Source: Pseudoips prasinana (Eukaryota > Arthropoda > Insecta > Lepidoptera > Nolidae). From it: 64,000 nucleotides of DNA. The notes beneath the pieces are model-generated. The model saw only the letters and a list, made by a program, of their open reading frames with translations. It had not been told where the DNA came from and searched no databases. This document shows, piece after piece, positions 46,083 through 56,040 of the stretch. Both the position numbers and the translations under genes were made by a program. How positions within the stretch are numbered: the first letter of the stretch is position 1; every line of letters starts with the position of its first letter. The stretch lies in the NCBI GenBank assembly GCA_951640165.1, contig OX621238.1, positions 22,778,001 through 22,842,000 of the forward strand, written 5' to 3'.

Positions 46083-46137
46083 TTCTTGCAAGGGTCGCGG
46101 GAAGCAGTGGACGTCTTTCGGCTGATATGATGATGGT
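46083..46137 (+). pseudogene. RTE-type LINE 3' end scrap
   Basis: AGGGTCGCGGGAAGCAGTGG, ACGTCTTTCGGCTGATATGA and TGATGG tail: the last ~50 bp of the RTE family, with an internal deletion. Confidence 0.65.
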
Positions 46138-46526
46138 GACACGTCTATTCGAAGAAAATTGAAATTTCACACTTTAATTTATTGATTCTCTTTATCTGCA
46201 AATCCCCTAGGTGACATACATATTAACGGATTCCTCATGTTAACGGTAACAGCAGTAATGTATACGAATGTCATACATTCATATCAAGAACATGATTGCC
46301 TGCCACTGAAATGATCGTAAACCGTTGTATAATGAGCTCATAAATCTGGCATGTCACCCGATAATATCTTCTGTATTTATCTACAACAGTAAGTATCTAA
46401 CATTATCTAAATCATTTATCACATGAATGTTGACATTTTTGTTACTTAATTTAAAGAAAATCGATTTAGTATCTACCTAACGGTCTCTGAACTGTGTATT
46501 TACATAGTAGTAAAGGCGTTTTAGTA
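46138..46526. other. No recognisable feature
   Basis: Nothing recognised. Confidence 0.25.
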
Positions 46527-46690
46527 TTACTATGGGCCTCATAAGAAAGCTCAAGGTCACCCAAACAGCAATGGATAGCTTGATACTCGGAGTATCACTG
46601 TGCGATCGAATCAGGAACCTCGAAATCCGCAGGTGAACCAAAGTAGCCGACATAGCCCAAATAATTGGCAAACTGAAGTGGCAGTGGGTA
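46527..46690 (+). pseudogene. RTE-type LINE, pre-terminal coding fragment
   Basis: Reads MGLIRKLKVTQTAMDSLILG, VSLCDRIRNLEIRR, stop, TKVADIAQIIGKLKWQW. This is the LRVTQRAMERAMLGVSLRDR...KWQWAGH region that precedes the DGRWGRKVLEW segment of the RTE family. It stops exactly where the 4616 fragment would begin. Confidence 0.75.
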
Positions 46691-46744
46691 TATTTATAAC
46701 AATTTAGATTTTGAACCAATCTTTCGTTTTCTTTTTGTTAATTT

Positions 46745-46795
46745 TGTATTCTATGTTTTTTTTTGCCACAAATAAACGTATATTTTCTTTCCTTT
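46745..46795 (+). mobile_element. LINE 3' terminus
   Basis: TTTTTGCCACAAATAAACGT then a T/C-rich tail; compare 32663-32700 (minus). Confidence 0.45.
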
Positions 46796-47951
46796 TTCAT
46801 TTGCTAAAGTGAGATAGCTGCGCTCTTAAGAAAGAATTATCTGTTCTCTAATGCTAATTCTATGGTATCTAAATGAACACCCATTAAACATAAACTTTGA
46901 TAAGTTCACCGATTCAATAACCAGGTACTCTTATCCAAATGATGTATTTTGATTAATAGCTGCTATGGCTACATTACAATGATGTCATAGTTTTCTTCAT
47001 AAACTATATCATTTTTAACATAACTTCAACTTAAAAGGTTCAACTTTATTCAAAGATACAAACGAAGTACTTATACGGGGCTTTACGAAGGTAATTAGTG
47101 TTTATTGTCCAAATTTGTTGTTCAGAATCATTATTTGTAGACGAAAAACAATAGTTATAATAAAATAGAAAGTTAAGTTTGGCTTTTAAGTACTCAAAAG
47201 AAACGGCCAAAAATCTTCAAGACTCCATTCCTGCAATCGATGAGCTGTCTAGATACAAGTTTCAGTCAGACTTTTGTATTAATATTAGTTTTATTTGTTA
47301 GTTTGATCAAAATCGAGGGATTGCTATTCCGTTTATGTATAAATAAATAATTTAAAATGGTTTTTATACGCAAAGATTAAATAGGAGCGCTATTTTAAGA
47401 AGCGGAATACAAATTCAAATTACTTGATATGTGCTTATTGAATAACTATAACGATTTCACAGTGATTTTGTGCCCTTATGATACTACTCCGCCCATCCAT
47501 CTATCTTTCACAAAAAATTCTATATTAGAAATTAATAACTGGTATGGGTACTTACCCAGCTCTATTCCAAAAAATTTTGTTGCAATCTTTATATTGCAAA
47601 TCATTCAATAATAAACCAAAATGAAACGCCTACCTTTGCCCGTTGTCCAGCCTATTATAACGATAATAAGATAATATGCATAAAATGAATATATGCAAAG
47701 AACACTATACTATAATATATATATATATATAAAAAAAATATTAGTGAAGAAAATTTTGATCTTAGTGACAATAAAATTAAACCGAAAAGCGTTCATTTTA
47801 TCATTCGCAAAATTTCTAAAGCGAACTTACCTGATATATTTTTGTAGACATTTCTTTATTTATAATTTTTACCATGATTCAATAAGGATTATTGATTGTT
47901 TATAGTTATTTAGTAATAATAGAAATAATGTATATAAATAAAAAGAGAAGT
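46796..47951. other. No recognisable feature; (TA)n at 47710-47730
   Basis: AT-rich; the 60- and 70-codon frames here are low-complexity. Confidence 0.25.
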
Positions 47952-49272
47952 CCTGACTGACTGACTGACTCATCAACGCCCAGCCCGAACCCTTGGCCCT
48001 AGAAAGCTGAAATTTTGCACAGATGTTTTCTTTATAATGTAGACAAGGAATAAGGGCAGTAGGAAATAGGGTTTTTCGAAATTCAACCCCTAAGGGGGTA
48101 AAACGGGGGTGCCAAGTTAGTATGAAACTTTGCCGTTTTTGAAGTTAGAGGCATGAAAGTTGGTATTTGGCCTTTTGGTTAAAAATAAAAAATACGTGTT
48201 TCAGGATTTTTGGAAATTTAACGCCCAAGGGCAAAAAATAGGGGATGAAAGTTTGTACGAAAAAGTCCCAATTTTTAAGTTAAACTCATGAAAATAAGCA
48301 TTTGGCTTTTTAGTTAAAATTAAAAAATATATATTTCAGGATTTTTGAAAATTCCACCCCGAAGGTCATAAAATAGGGGATGTAAGTTTGTATGAAAAAT
48401 GCGATATTTTTGAAGTTCAACGCATGAAAATGAGTATTTGGCCTTTCTGGTAAAAATATATAGCATTTATTTCAGAATTTTTGGAAATTACACCCCCAAG
48501 GGCGGAAAATAGGGGATATAATTTTATACTGCCTGACTGACATATCATAACGCACAGTCTAAACGGCTGGAGTTAGGGACTTGAATTTTGACAGTAGTTA
48601 CCTTTTATGACGTAGGCATCCACTGAAGAAGGGTTTTCGAAAATACCACCCCTAAGGGACTAAAATAAGGGATGAAATATTTTATGAAAGTCCTTAATTT
48701 TGATGTTTAAGGCTAGTATATAGACTTGCAGTTAAAAATTAAAATATATATTTCAGGATTTTTGAATATTCCACCCCCAAGGGCGTAAAATTGGGGATGT
48801 AAGTTTATATGAAAAAAGTGCCAACAATTTTTAAGTTAAACGCATGAAAATTGGTATTGAGCATTACAGTTAAAAATTAAAAGTATATGTTTCAGGATTT
48901 CCGAGAATTCTACCACGTAGGGTGACAAATAGCGGATGTTTGTATGAAAAATGTGACATTTTTTAAGGTAAACTCATGAAAATTGGTATTTGGCCTTTCA
49001 TTTAAAAATATGTATTTCAGGATTTTTGGGAATCCCAGCCCTTTAGGGTGACAAATAGGGGATGGAAGTTTGTATGAAAAATGTGACTTTTTTAAGGTAA
49101 ACGCATGAAAATTAGTATTTCGCCTTTCATTTAAACATTATAAATATATCATCAGGACTTTTGGAAATTCCACCCCTAAAGGCGACTAAAATAGGGGATG
49201 TAAGTTTGTATGAAAATCTGTTTTTTTTTTGGAGTTAAATGCATGTAAATTGGTATTTCAGTTAAAAATAAA
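47952..49272 (+). repeat. Degenerate tandem array, ~125-140-bp units
   Basis: About nine units, each with TTTCAGGATTTTTGGAAATT, CCACCCC.AAGGG, AAATAGGGGATG.AAGTTTGT, ATGAAAA and GCATGAAAATTGGTATTTGG. TTTCAGG-type anchors lie near 48200, 48336, 48472, 48752, 48892, 49017 and 49152. A leader, CTGACTGACTGACTCATCAA with the following AACGCCCAG, occurs at 47952 and again, altered (CTGACTGACATATCATAACG), near 48531, where one anchor interval is doubled. No strand has a long frame. I recall similar GACTGACTGA-led repeats in other insects but cannot name the class. Confidence 0.85.
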
Positions 49273-49295
49273 GCAATCAAGAGAATAATTTGTTG

Positions 49296-49582
49296 TTAAA
49301 AAAAGTTGATCCATAACTGATTCAATAGGTCAACACCAAAAATGTACGCCAACTAAAATTATGGAGAAATTCGTTTCTTATTGCTTAAAATATCGTGTTT
49401 GTTGTCGTCCAAGTAAAGATTTAGCGTTTTATAAGATTTGTAACTTCTTTTTTTTGGTATTTTTAATAACATATTAAAAAAACATCAATTTAATAAAACT
49501 GTGGTAAAAAGTAATTTTCCCAAAATTCGAGTTAGCGTAGTATAAATTGTTCGTGTCGAGATGATCGCACCCAAAAAATATC
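49296..49582 (+). repeat. Tandem target-site repeat, left part
   Basis: AGATGATCGCACCCAAAAAATATC just left of the fold-back continues, after it, with CATCTTAATTTTACTGATCT at 52279. The whole string recurs near 52421-52475 and more weakly near 49310-49370. So the fold-back landed in a tandemly repeated sequence of unknown nature. (Motif here is described in parts: AGATGATCGC at 49559-49568, CACCCAAAA at 49568-49577.). Confidence 0.6.
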
Positions 49583-50270
49583 GTGTGATCCTCTCTGGCC
49601 GGACCACAGTTTAGTACTCAGATGCTATAGTTCGAAATAATACCTACCTAAAGTCTACTTTCATCGGAATATATGTATATTTTTAGTACCTCAAGAGATA
49701 TCTTTTTAATTAACAATGTATGTGGTCCGGCCGCCAGGCAGTGCTCTCTGGCCGCGCCACCTCCAATTAAATAGAGTATAATGAACTATTAATAAATCAT
49801 TATTCCGAAAAAAAACTACCTAAAGAGTACCTTGCATACGACAAATATGGGCTAATAAAGCCCTTTATTTTAGGAGTTATTGGTCGTAGGGTGTGGTCCG
49901 GCTGAAAGTATACTCTGCGGGAAGTCAATTTTGCAATATTTAATATTAACTATCCATACATCAATTTAAATAATAGTACCCTTTCTCTACCCTTCGTTGA
50001 TATATTTTGTTTTTACTGAAACTATTCATTTTGAGTAATTAATCTTTAAAGAATGTGGCGCGGCTAGGGAGGATTACTTTCAGCAAATGTACCGAAATAT
50101 GCTTTATTTCTTTATGCCAAAGAAAACTGCATAATAAGTACTTTATAAAAAGACCTGGACCTCATCTATAACCTTTTATTATTATTACCAACAACGATTT
50201 TGCAAAAGGTGCACTTTTTAGTTTTTGTTTACCTATTTACCTAAGAATAGGTAGTTAATTTGACGAAGTA
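49583..50270 (+). repeat. Left arm of the fold-back
   Basis: Motif copies: GGCCGGACCACA (49597-49608), TGTGGTCCGGCC (49721-49732), TGGCCGCGCCACC (49749-49761), GTGTGGTCCGGC (49891-49902) and TGTGGCGCGGCT (50054-50065). Spacing is roughly 115-165 bp except for one close opposed pair. Confidence 0.85.
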
Positions 50271-50731
50271 AGTGAAAATTTTAGTTTATAATAAACCATA
50301 AGTATACGAAAAACAAATATACATTTTAACAATCAAATATAAACAAAAATATTTCTGAAACCACAACCACATTTTTTTAGGACTAGTAGACTTGATAGAT
50401 ATAAGTCATGGAAATCACATACTGATGCTGACAGTGTGTGTAAACGGCTTAGTCAGTGCTCATATGCGCTATATAAACTTTACATGAAGGCAAATCAGAC
50501 TACTCTATTAACTGCATACCACGCATACGTCACTTCGACTCTGCGCTATGGTTTGATATACCTACTGGGGCAACTCAACAAATATTGAGGCTGTGTTTAG
50601 ATCCCAAAAAACTTGTCTTCGTGCTGTATCTGGTCTACAAAGCACTGTAAGTTGTAAACCGCTATTTACAAGTCTTCGTGTATTGACATTATCTTGTCTT
50701 TACATATATGAGGTATCAATGTTTGTGAAAA

Positions 50732-50745
50732 TCAACTTCCATCTA
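50732..50745 (+). repeat. TSD of the hairpin insertion (left)
   Basis: TCAACTTCCATCTA, exactly repeated at 50976-50989. Joining the LINE across the pair restores an uninterrupted reading frame. Confidence 0.85.
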
Positions 50746-50975
50746 ATCAAAATACAAAATCAATATGTAGTGTTTATTCCGCTGATTGTCAGTTTAATCA
50801 TGCCGGGATGCAATTTGCACCGCCCTCCCGCCCGCAAAAATGTGCACATGCATCTCCTTTATGCATGTGCACATCCCGGCATGGTTAAACTGACAATTAG
50901 CGGAATAAACACTACATATTGATTTTGTATTTTGATTGTTATGGATTTCCGCAAAGTACCGCCTGATTCCATTAC
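50746..50975. mobile_element. Hairpin insertion with 14-bp TSD
   Basis: A 230-bp insertion. Left arm 50745-50810 continues at 50843-50853; loop CTCCTTT 50854-50860; right arm 50861-50937. The left arm is interrupted by a 32-nt GC-rich piece (50811-50842) absent from the right arm. A 38-bp non-palindromic tail (50938-50975) follows. The 109- and 71-codon frames across it are artefacts. Confidence 0.85.
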
Positions 50976-50989
50976 TCAACTTCCATCTA
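50976..50989 (+). repeat. TSD of the hairpin insertion (right)
   Basis: Exact partner of 50732-50745. Confidence 0.85.
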
Positions 50990-51589
50990 TTTGACACACT
51001 AAAAAGCAAAAGACACTAAAATAAAATTAGATTCCGACCACACAAAAAGACCGTGCATAATAAAAAAATATAATAAAAAAACCCCAAAAATTTCCAATAA
51101 ATTACCCAAAAACATTATATTAGAAGATCTTATCACAAAATACAGAAAGAAATTTCTTGAATTGTTAATAAATAAGGCATACTACTCTATAAAAGAGTAA
51201 TTTAGATATTTAGGTGAATGCTTTATAAGTCCGATTTAAATTATGATGTTGATGACTTCTGATTTTATTGTAAACTAATATTAAGTGTAATACATGACAT
51301 AATGCTAATAACATACTTTTATAAGATATTTAGTGACATTAACTTTGATGTAATAATGTAATACTTTGCATGCCACATCAGGCTGAACATAGTGAACTAA
51401 GCGCCTTTATTTGTCATCTTATATTGTACCTACCTATGTATGTTCAGCAATAAAGGATTTGATTGATTGGTTGAAACAATAAAAAATTGTTCATACAATA
51501 GGTTTTATAAATTGCGGATCTTAGTATAAATTTAAACACCTTCCAATATTTGTAAGCAATTTGAATTAAAATTTAATAGAATAAGCGTC

Positions 51590-52271
51590 AAACTTTATCA
51601 AATTAACAACCTATTCTTAGGTAGATACGTGAACAAAAAGTGCGCCTTTTTCAAAATCGTTGTTGGTAATAAAAATAAAAGTTTATAGATGAGGTCCAGG
51701 TCTTTTTATAAAGTACTTATTATGCAGTTTTCTTTGGCATAAAGAAATAAAGCATATTTCGTTATATTTGCTGAAAGTAATCCTCCCTGGCCGCGCCACA
51801 TTCTTTAAAGATTAATTATTCAAAATGAATAGTTTCAGGAAAAACAAATATATCAACGAAGGGTAGAGAAAGGGTACTATTATTTAAATTGATTTATGGA
51901 TAGTTAATATTAAATATTGCAAAATTGACTTGGCGCAGAGTATACTTTCCAGCCGGACCACACCCTACGACCAGTAACTCCTTAAATAAAGGGCTTTATT
52001 GGACCATATTTGTCGTATGCAAGGTACTCTTTAGGTAGATTTTTTTCGGGATAATGATTTATTAATGGTCCATTATACTCTATTTGATTTGAGGTGGCGC
52101 GGCCAGAGAGCACTGCCTGGGGGCCGGACCACATACATTGTTAATTAAAAAGATATCTCTTGAGGTACTAAAAATATACATATATTCCGATGAAAGTAGA
52201 CTTTAGGTAGGTATTATTTCAAACTATAGCATCTGAGTACTAAAATGTGGTCCGGCCACAGAGGATCACAC
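51590..52271 (-). repeat. Right arm of the fold-back
   Basis: Inverted copy of 49583-50270, with the same five motif positions (for example CTGGCCGCGCCACATT near 51789 and TGTGGTCCGGCCACAG at 52246). Confidence 0.85.
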
Positions 52272-52540
52272 AAAAATATCATCTTAATTTTACTGATCTA
52301 CAAGTTCACAATTTTGTAACTAGATGGCGTTTATATCGTTTCAGATCGCAGAACTGATTTGACATATCGGTTAAAATAAATAAATGCTTGAAGTAAAAGG
52401 TAGTCCAAAACTGAATCAAAAGATGATCGCCTAAATCTCACCCAAAATATATGCCTTACATCTTAATTTTACCGCTTTACAAGTTTATATTTTTGTTAGT
52501 AGATGGTGTAATCATCGTTTTAGATCGCGCTATGGTTTCG
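52272..52540 (+). repeat. Tandem target-site repeat, right part
   Basis: Two diverged units: CATCTTAATTTTACTGATCT...AGATGGCGTTTATATCG (52280-52340) and CATCTTAATTTTACCGCTTT...AGATGGTGTAATCATCG (52459-52520). The second unit retains an uninterrupted version of the fold-back's insertion site. Confidence 0.65.
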
Positions 52541-52697
52541 TTCACAAAATGTGATATTAGACCTATCAATGCCGTGGTCGCAACCAAAGCTAATAGGAAG
52601 TTACCTTTGTGATTAATGCATCGTTGATTATTATATTACTTTATTTGACTTACTGACTTTACTTAAGGACAATTGATATGTATTCTTTGACATTTTT
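52541..52697. other. No recognisable feature
   Basis: Short spacer between the tandem repeat and the LINE tail. Confidence 0.25.
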
Positions 52698-54640
52698 GAA
52701 ATGAAATGAAATGAAATGAAATAATTTTATTGTGGTACATAGGTGTTATAGATGTTACAGAATGAGTTGTGCCGCTATGACCCGCCAAATTGGCATACAA
52801 TAGGTTAGATACCAATAATACACAAATTTATAATAAAAAATAATACACAAATCACTTCTCTACTAATTAGAATCATTTAGATATTCCTGCAAGCTATAGT
52901 AACATTTGTCAATAAGAAAATTATACAAAGCTTTTTTAAAATTATAAATGTCACTTAAACCTAAAATACTGTTGGGTAATTTATTATAAATGTCAGGGAT
53001 AACATAAAATGTACTTTTATGGAATAAAGTTGTCTTATGTTGTACTCGTCTCATCTTATCTTTATGTCTAGCTCGGTTACTGAACTTGAATAAAATACAA
53101 TTAGACTTGGCAAAAATGGCACATTCATAAATATACATAGATGGTAGCGGTAGTATAGTTAACTCTTTGAAATGAGGCCTGCAAGATTCTGTTGATTTAA
53201 TATTCACCATAGATCGTATACATCTTTTTTGAGCTTTAAAAGCCAAATCTTTGTTAGTGGAGTTACCCCAGAACATCAAGCCATACCTCAAGATGGAGGC
53301 AACGTGGCCGTGGTAAGCAGTCATAACAGCAGTCCTATCAGATATCTTGCCGAGTTTATAAAGTGCGTATGATTGTTGGTTTAGTCGCTTACAAATAAAA
53401 TCTATATGGTTTTTCCAGTCTAATCTCCGGTCTATGTGCAAGCCAAGAAATTTTATGGATTCTAATTCTTTAATAGCGATGTTCTCTAAATTTACATTAA
53501 AATCTGAAATTAGTTGATTTCTTTGTCTGAATTTCATAATGTGTGTCTTATCTAAGTTTAATTTTAGGTTGTTACTAGAGAGCCAGTTCTGTGCATTAGT
53601 TAAAAAAGCGTTAATGTCCTCGATTATAGTAATATCGTTTCCTGTAAATAGAACTGTACTATCATCAGCAAACAGAGTCATCTGATGATTAGTCGTTGAC
53701 GGTAGGTCATTAATATAAATGAGAAAAAGTAATGGGCCCAACACACTACCTTGGGGTACTCCGAATTTGATGTGTTTGTATTCAGACTGATAGATACACT
53801 CAGTTTTAGATGTAGGACATACTCTGCTAATCTGGGTGGCTTGTTGTCTATTAGTTAAGTAAGATTTAACAAGATTAAGGATATTGCGTCTTATGCCATA
53901 GTTATGTAATTTTTTTAGTAGAATTTCGTGATGGACGTGATCAAAGGCTTTTCTTAAATCTAGATAAACAGCTAAAGCTGATTTTCTATTGTCCATATTC
54001 GTTGTAACTGTTTTAAGGAAGTTATAAATTGCCATGTTTACTGATTTCCTTTTACGAAATCCGTACTGCTCTGGAGCAAATACGTCATTTTTTTCAAAGA
54101 AATTATAAAAAGAAGAGTAAATTACCTTTTCATAAATTTTCGATAATATCGGAATCAAAGCTATAGGTCTATAACAGTTAATATTACTAGCATCTTCTTT
54201 TTTAAATATAGGTTTTATTATAGTCATTTTCAATTTATCGGGAAATATGCCATGTTCAATACTAAGATTGATAGTGTAACTTATAATAGGAGAAATAATA
54301 TGTTATACACTCTTGATAATATTTACTGCAATTTCATCATAACCAGTACTGTACACATTTTTTAAAGAATTAATAATTTTAAAGATATCAAATGCGGTTG
54401 TTGGATGGACAAAAATAGAATTTAATATGCTTTTATAGGTTTTTGGGGAAGTGTTGCGGCTATCATCAAACTGTGCTACGTTTACAAAGAAGTTATTAAA
54501 TAATTGGGCCAAGTCCTGTGGATCTGAGATAAGTTTATCTTCAAATTTTATGAAGTTTATATTTTCTTTTAAACTTGCCTTATCGTTTTTATTTTTGGGT
54601 TTATGATATCGGGTCTTTTTTTTAAATAACAGTAGCAAAG
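52698..54640 (-). mobile_element. CR1/jockey-superfamily LINE, 5'-truncated
   Basis: Includes the RT frame, a ~140-bp 3' UTR and a (TTTCA)n tail (plus (GAAAT)n at 52698-52722). Homology to coding sequence ends near 54640, so ORF1 and the endonuclease are missing. No TSD found by eye. Its pentamer tail matches the ends of repeat G. Confidence 0.8.
52863..54638 (-). pseudogene. Reverse transcriptase of a CR1/jockey-type LINE, one stop codon
   Basis: The frame is continuous from 54638 to 52863 except for one TAA (54303-54305), leaving 111 and 456 codons. N-terminal part: FFVNVA, INSLKNVYSTGYDEI. RT motifs in order: TIIKPIFKKED, YRPIALIPILSKIYEKVI, EQYGFRKRKS, motif A YLDLRKAFDHVHHEILL, motif B GVPQGSVLGPLLFLIYINDL, motif C FADDSTVLF (Phe for the usual Tyr), motif D NNLKLNLDKTHIMKF and motif E FLGLHIDRRLDWKNHI. 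C-terminus: ICKRLNQQSYALYKL, YGLMFWGNST, IYNKLPNSI and CYYSLQEYLNDSN. The domain looks catalytically complete, and with a single lesion this is the freshest coding element in the window. Confidence 0.9.
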
Positions 54641-54776
54641 TAGTCTTTAGATTATTTCTTAACTAGGTTATTTATAGGTTAGTTTTTCTTAAATTTATAT
54701 TTCTTATTTCTTATAAAAGTATTTTTTATAGATTAAGCTAGAACTAAGTAGTTACATTGGTAATCATTCAAAATTG

Positions 54777-54806
54777 TCGCGGACGAAGTCGCGGGCACCA
54801 GCAAGT
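54777..54806 (+). mobile_element. Scrap of a Helitron-like 3' end
   Basis: TCGCGGACGAAGTCGCGGGC then ACCAGCAAGT. I know this as the end of a common lepidopteran repeat that normally finishes CAGCTAGT. It contains a CGCG...CGCG mini-hairpin. Confidence 0.55.
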
Positions 54807-55781
54807 TTATTTATAATTTAGTAAATAATTAATAGTTTACATGTGTGTCATAATAATAATTAGTAAACTATAGCTGCAAATTACATAATGAGATGAACTA
54901 CCTTATCATAAACAAATATTATTACAACTTACAAACTTATAAAAAAATATTTCTCGAGTAACGATACTTTTTATCTAAAACTTATACACATATTGCTTCT
55001 TTAATAGAATGATTAAGCCTTAACTGTTCGTAAATGTTTTCAGATAGTTCTCAGTTCCTGGTTATTAATATAAATAGTTTGCAGGCTGCTCAACTTGCAA
55101 TTACTATGTCTTAACGAAATTGAGCGTACAAAGTGAAAACAATGTTTTATGAATATACATGGAATAAAGGAAACTCGTTCGGTTTAGGGAATTGTGGCGT
55201 CTAGTAAGTAATACACACTTCTAGTAGAACTTTTCTACAGGGCTATCAAAGTGAAAGTGGCTCAGAGTAAATCCGACTTAGATGTGTTCGGGCATAGCTT
55301 AGACTTTGAATAAATCAGGAGGTGGAGGTCGCAAGGTGAGAGTTCGTCCCGTACGGAGGTCCGTCGCGGCCAATATTGCATTTATATGAGTTCGTTATGG
55401 GTCCGGCCTACATCCGCCATCCTGTTATCGAAGTCGGCACACGAACCGATACAAGTAATTTGGATTGAGAGGATCTTTAACCTTCACGAACATCATATCT
55501 TTCGGTTGCGAATATTACAAAGTGGTTTCCAAGATTTTGTGGGCTCGCATATTTCGAATGATTACAGCAATATCTATATATCTTTTTTGGGTATAATAGC
55601 CAATAAAGATATAGGAATTACTTAATATTATGTTTAAGATTTATTTGATGATTATTTTGCAAGGAAAAAAATATTTGTATTGATATTGTTTCCTAATTAG
55701 GACGGTTACCGCTCTAAACAGTTGCGGCAAGCTATCAGGATTAAACGAACTGGCTTCTATCATACCTTTAGAACTTTGACA
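54807..55781. other. No recognisable feature
   Basis: A 79-codon plus frame (55386-55625) was inspected; no motif or gene context. Confidence 0.25.
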
Positions 55782-56040
55782 GGCCTGTTGGCGTGGTTGG
55801 CAAACGCTTGCTTTTCACGCCGGAGGTCGTGGGTTCGATTCCCACTTCATGCACACAAATATCTGTATATTTGTGTGCTTGAATATGTCTGTTTGTCCTG
55901 AGTCTGGGTGTAATTATTTATATAAGTATGTATTTACAAAAGAAAAGTAGTATATGTATATCAGTTACCTGGTTTCCATAGTACAAGCTCTGCTTAGTTT
56001 GGGACCAGATGGCCGTGTGTAAATAATGTCCCAGGATATT
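55782..56040 (+). mobile_element. SINE family A with an extra mini-hairpin
   Basis: A-box-like TGGCGTGGTTGGCAAA, B-box-like GGGTTCGATTCCC, full core and tail ending AATAATGTCCCAGGATATT. After the B-box it holds GCACACAAATAT, CTGT, ATATTTGTGTGC (about 55851-55880), an inverted duplication of normal SINE text that other copies lack. Confidence 0.88.

Larger units (their letters stand above)
50391..51475 (+). pseudogene. CR1/jockey-type LINE, 3' part, inside the fold-back
   Basis: Starts LDRYKSWKSHTDADSVCKRL, then SYALYKL, TAYHAYVTSTLRYGL, a frameshift, FRSQKTCLRAVSGLQS, LYIYEVSMFVKINFHL; a hairpin insertion interrupts here. Coding resumes as FDTLKSKRH..., then KLPKNIILEDLITKYRKKFL and KAYYSIKEYL before a stop. 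The 3' UTR ends with AATAAAGGATTTGATTGATT. It is related to, but clearly different from, the RT at 52863-54638 in the same motifs (CKRL..SYALYKL, YIYE..MF.K). Confidence 0.8.
49583..52271. mobile_element. Large fold-back element, Mutator/Foldback-like
   Basis: Two arms of about 690 bp, 49583-50270 and 51590-52271, are inverted copies at roughly 90% or better. Ends are GTGTGATCC/GGATCACAC. A 9-bp direct repeat AAAAATATC flanks the element (49574-49582, 52272-52280). Very long inverted ends plus a 9-bp TSD are typical of Mutator-like elements and of Drosophila Foldback. Each arm carries a recurring GTGG(TC/CG)CGGC motif. The 1.3-kb spacer holds no transposase, only a LINE fragment (50391-51475), so it is non-autonomous. 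Confidence 0.85.

Noticed and set aside
47952..49272. CRISPR-like array
   Set aside because: Units are ~130 bp and diverged, with no constant short repeat and unique spacers; context is eukaryotic.
49583..52271. Polinton/Maverick (long inverted ends)
   Set aside because: The TSD is 9 bp rather than 6 and the spacer has no polymerase, integrase or capsid frames.
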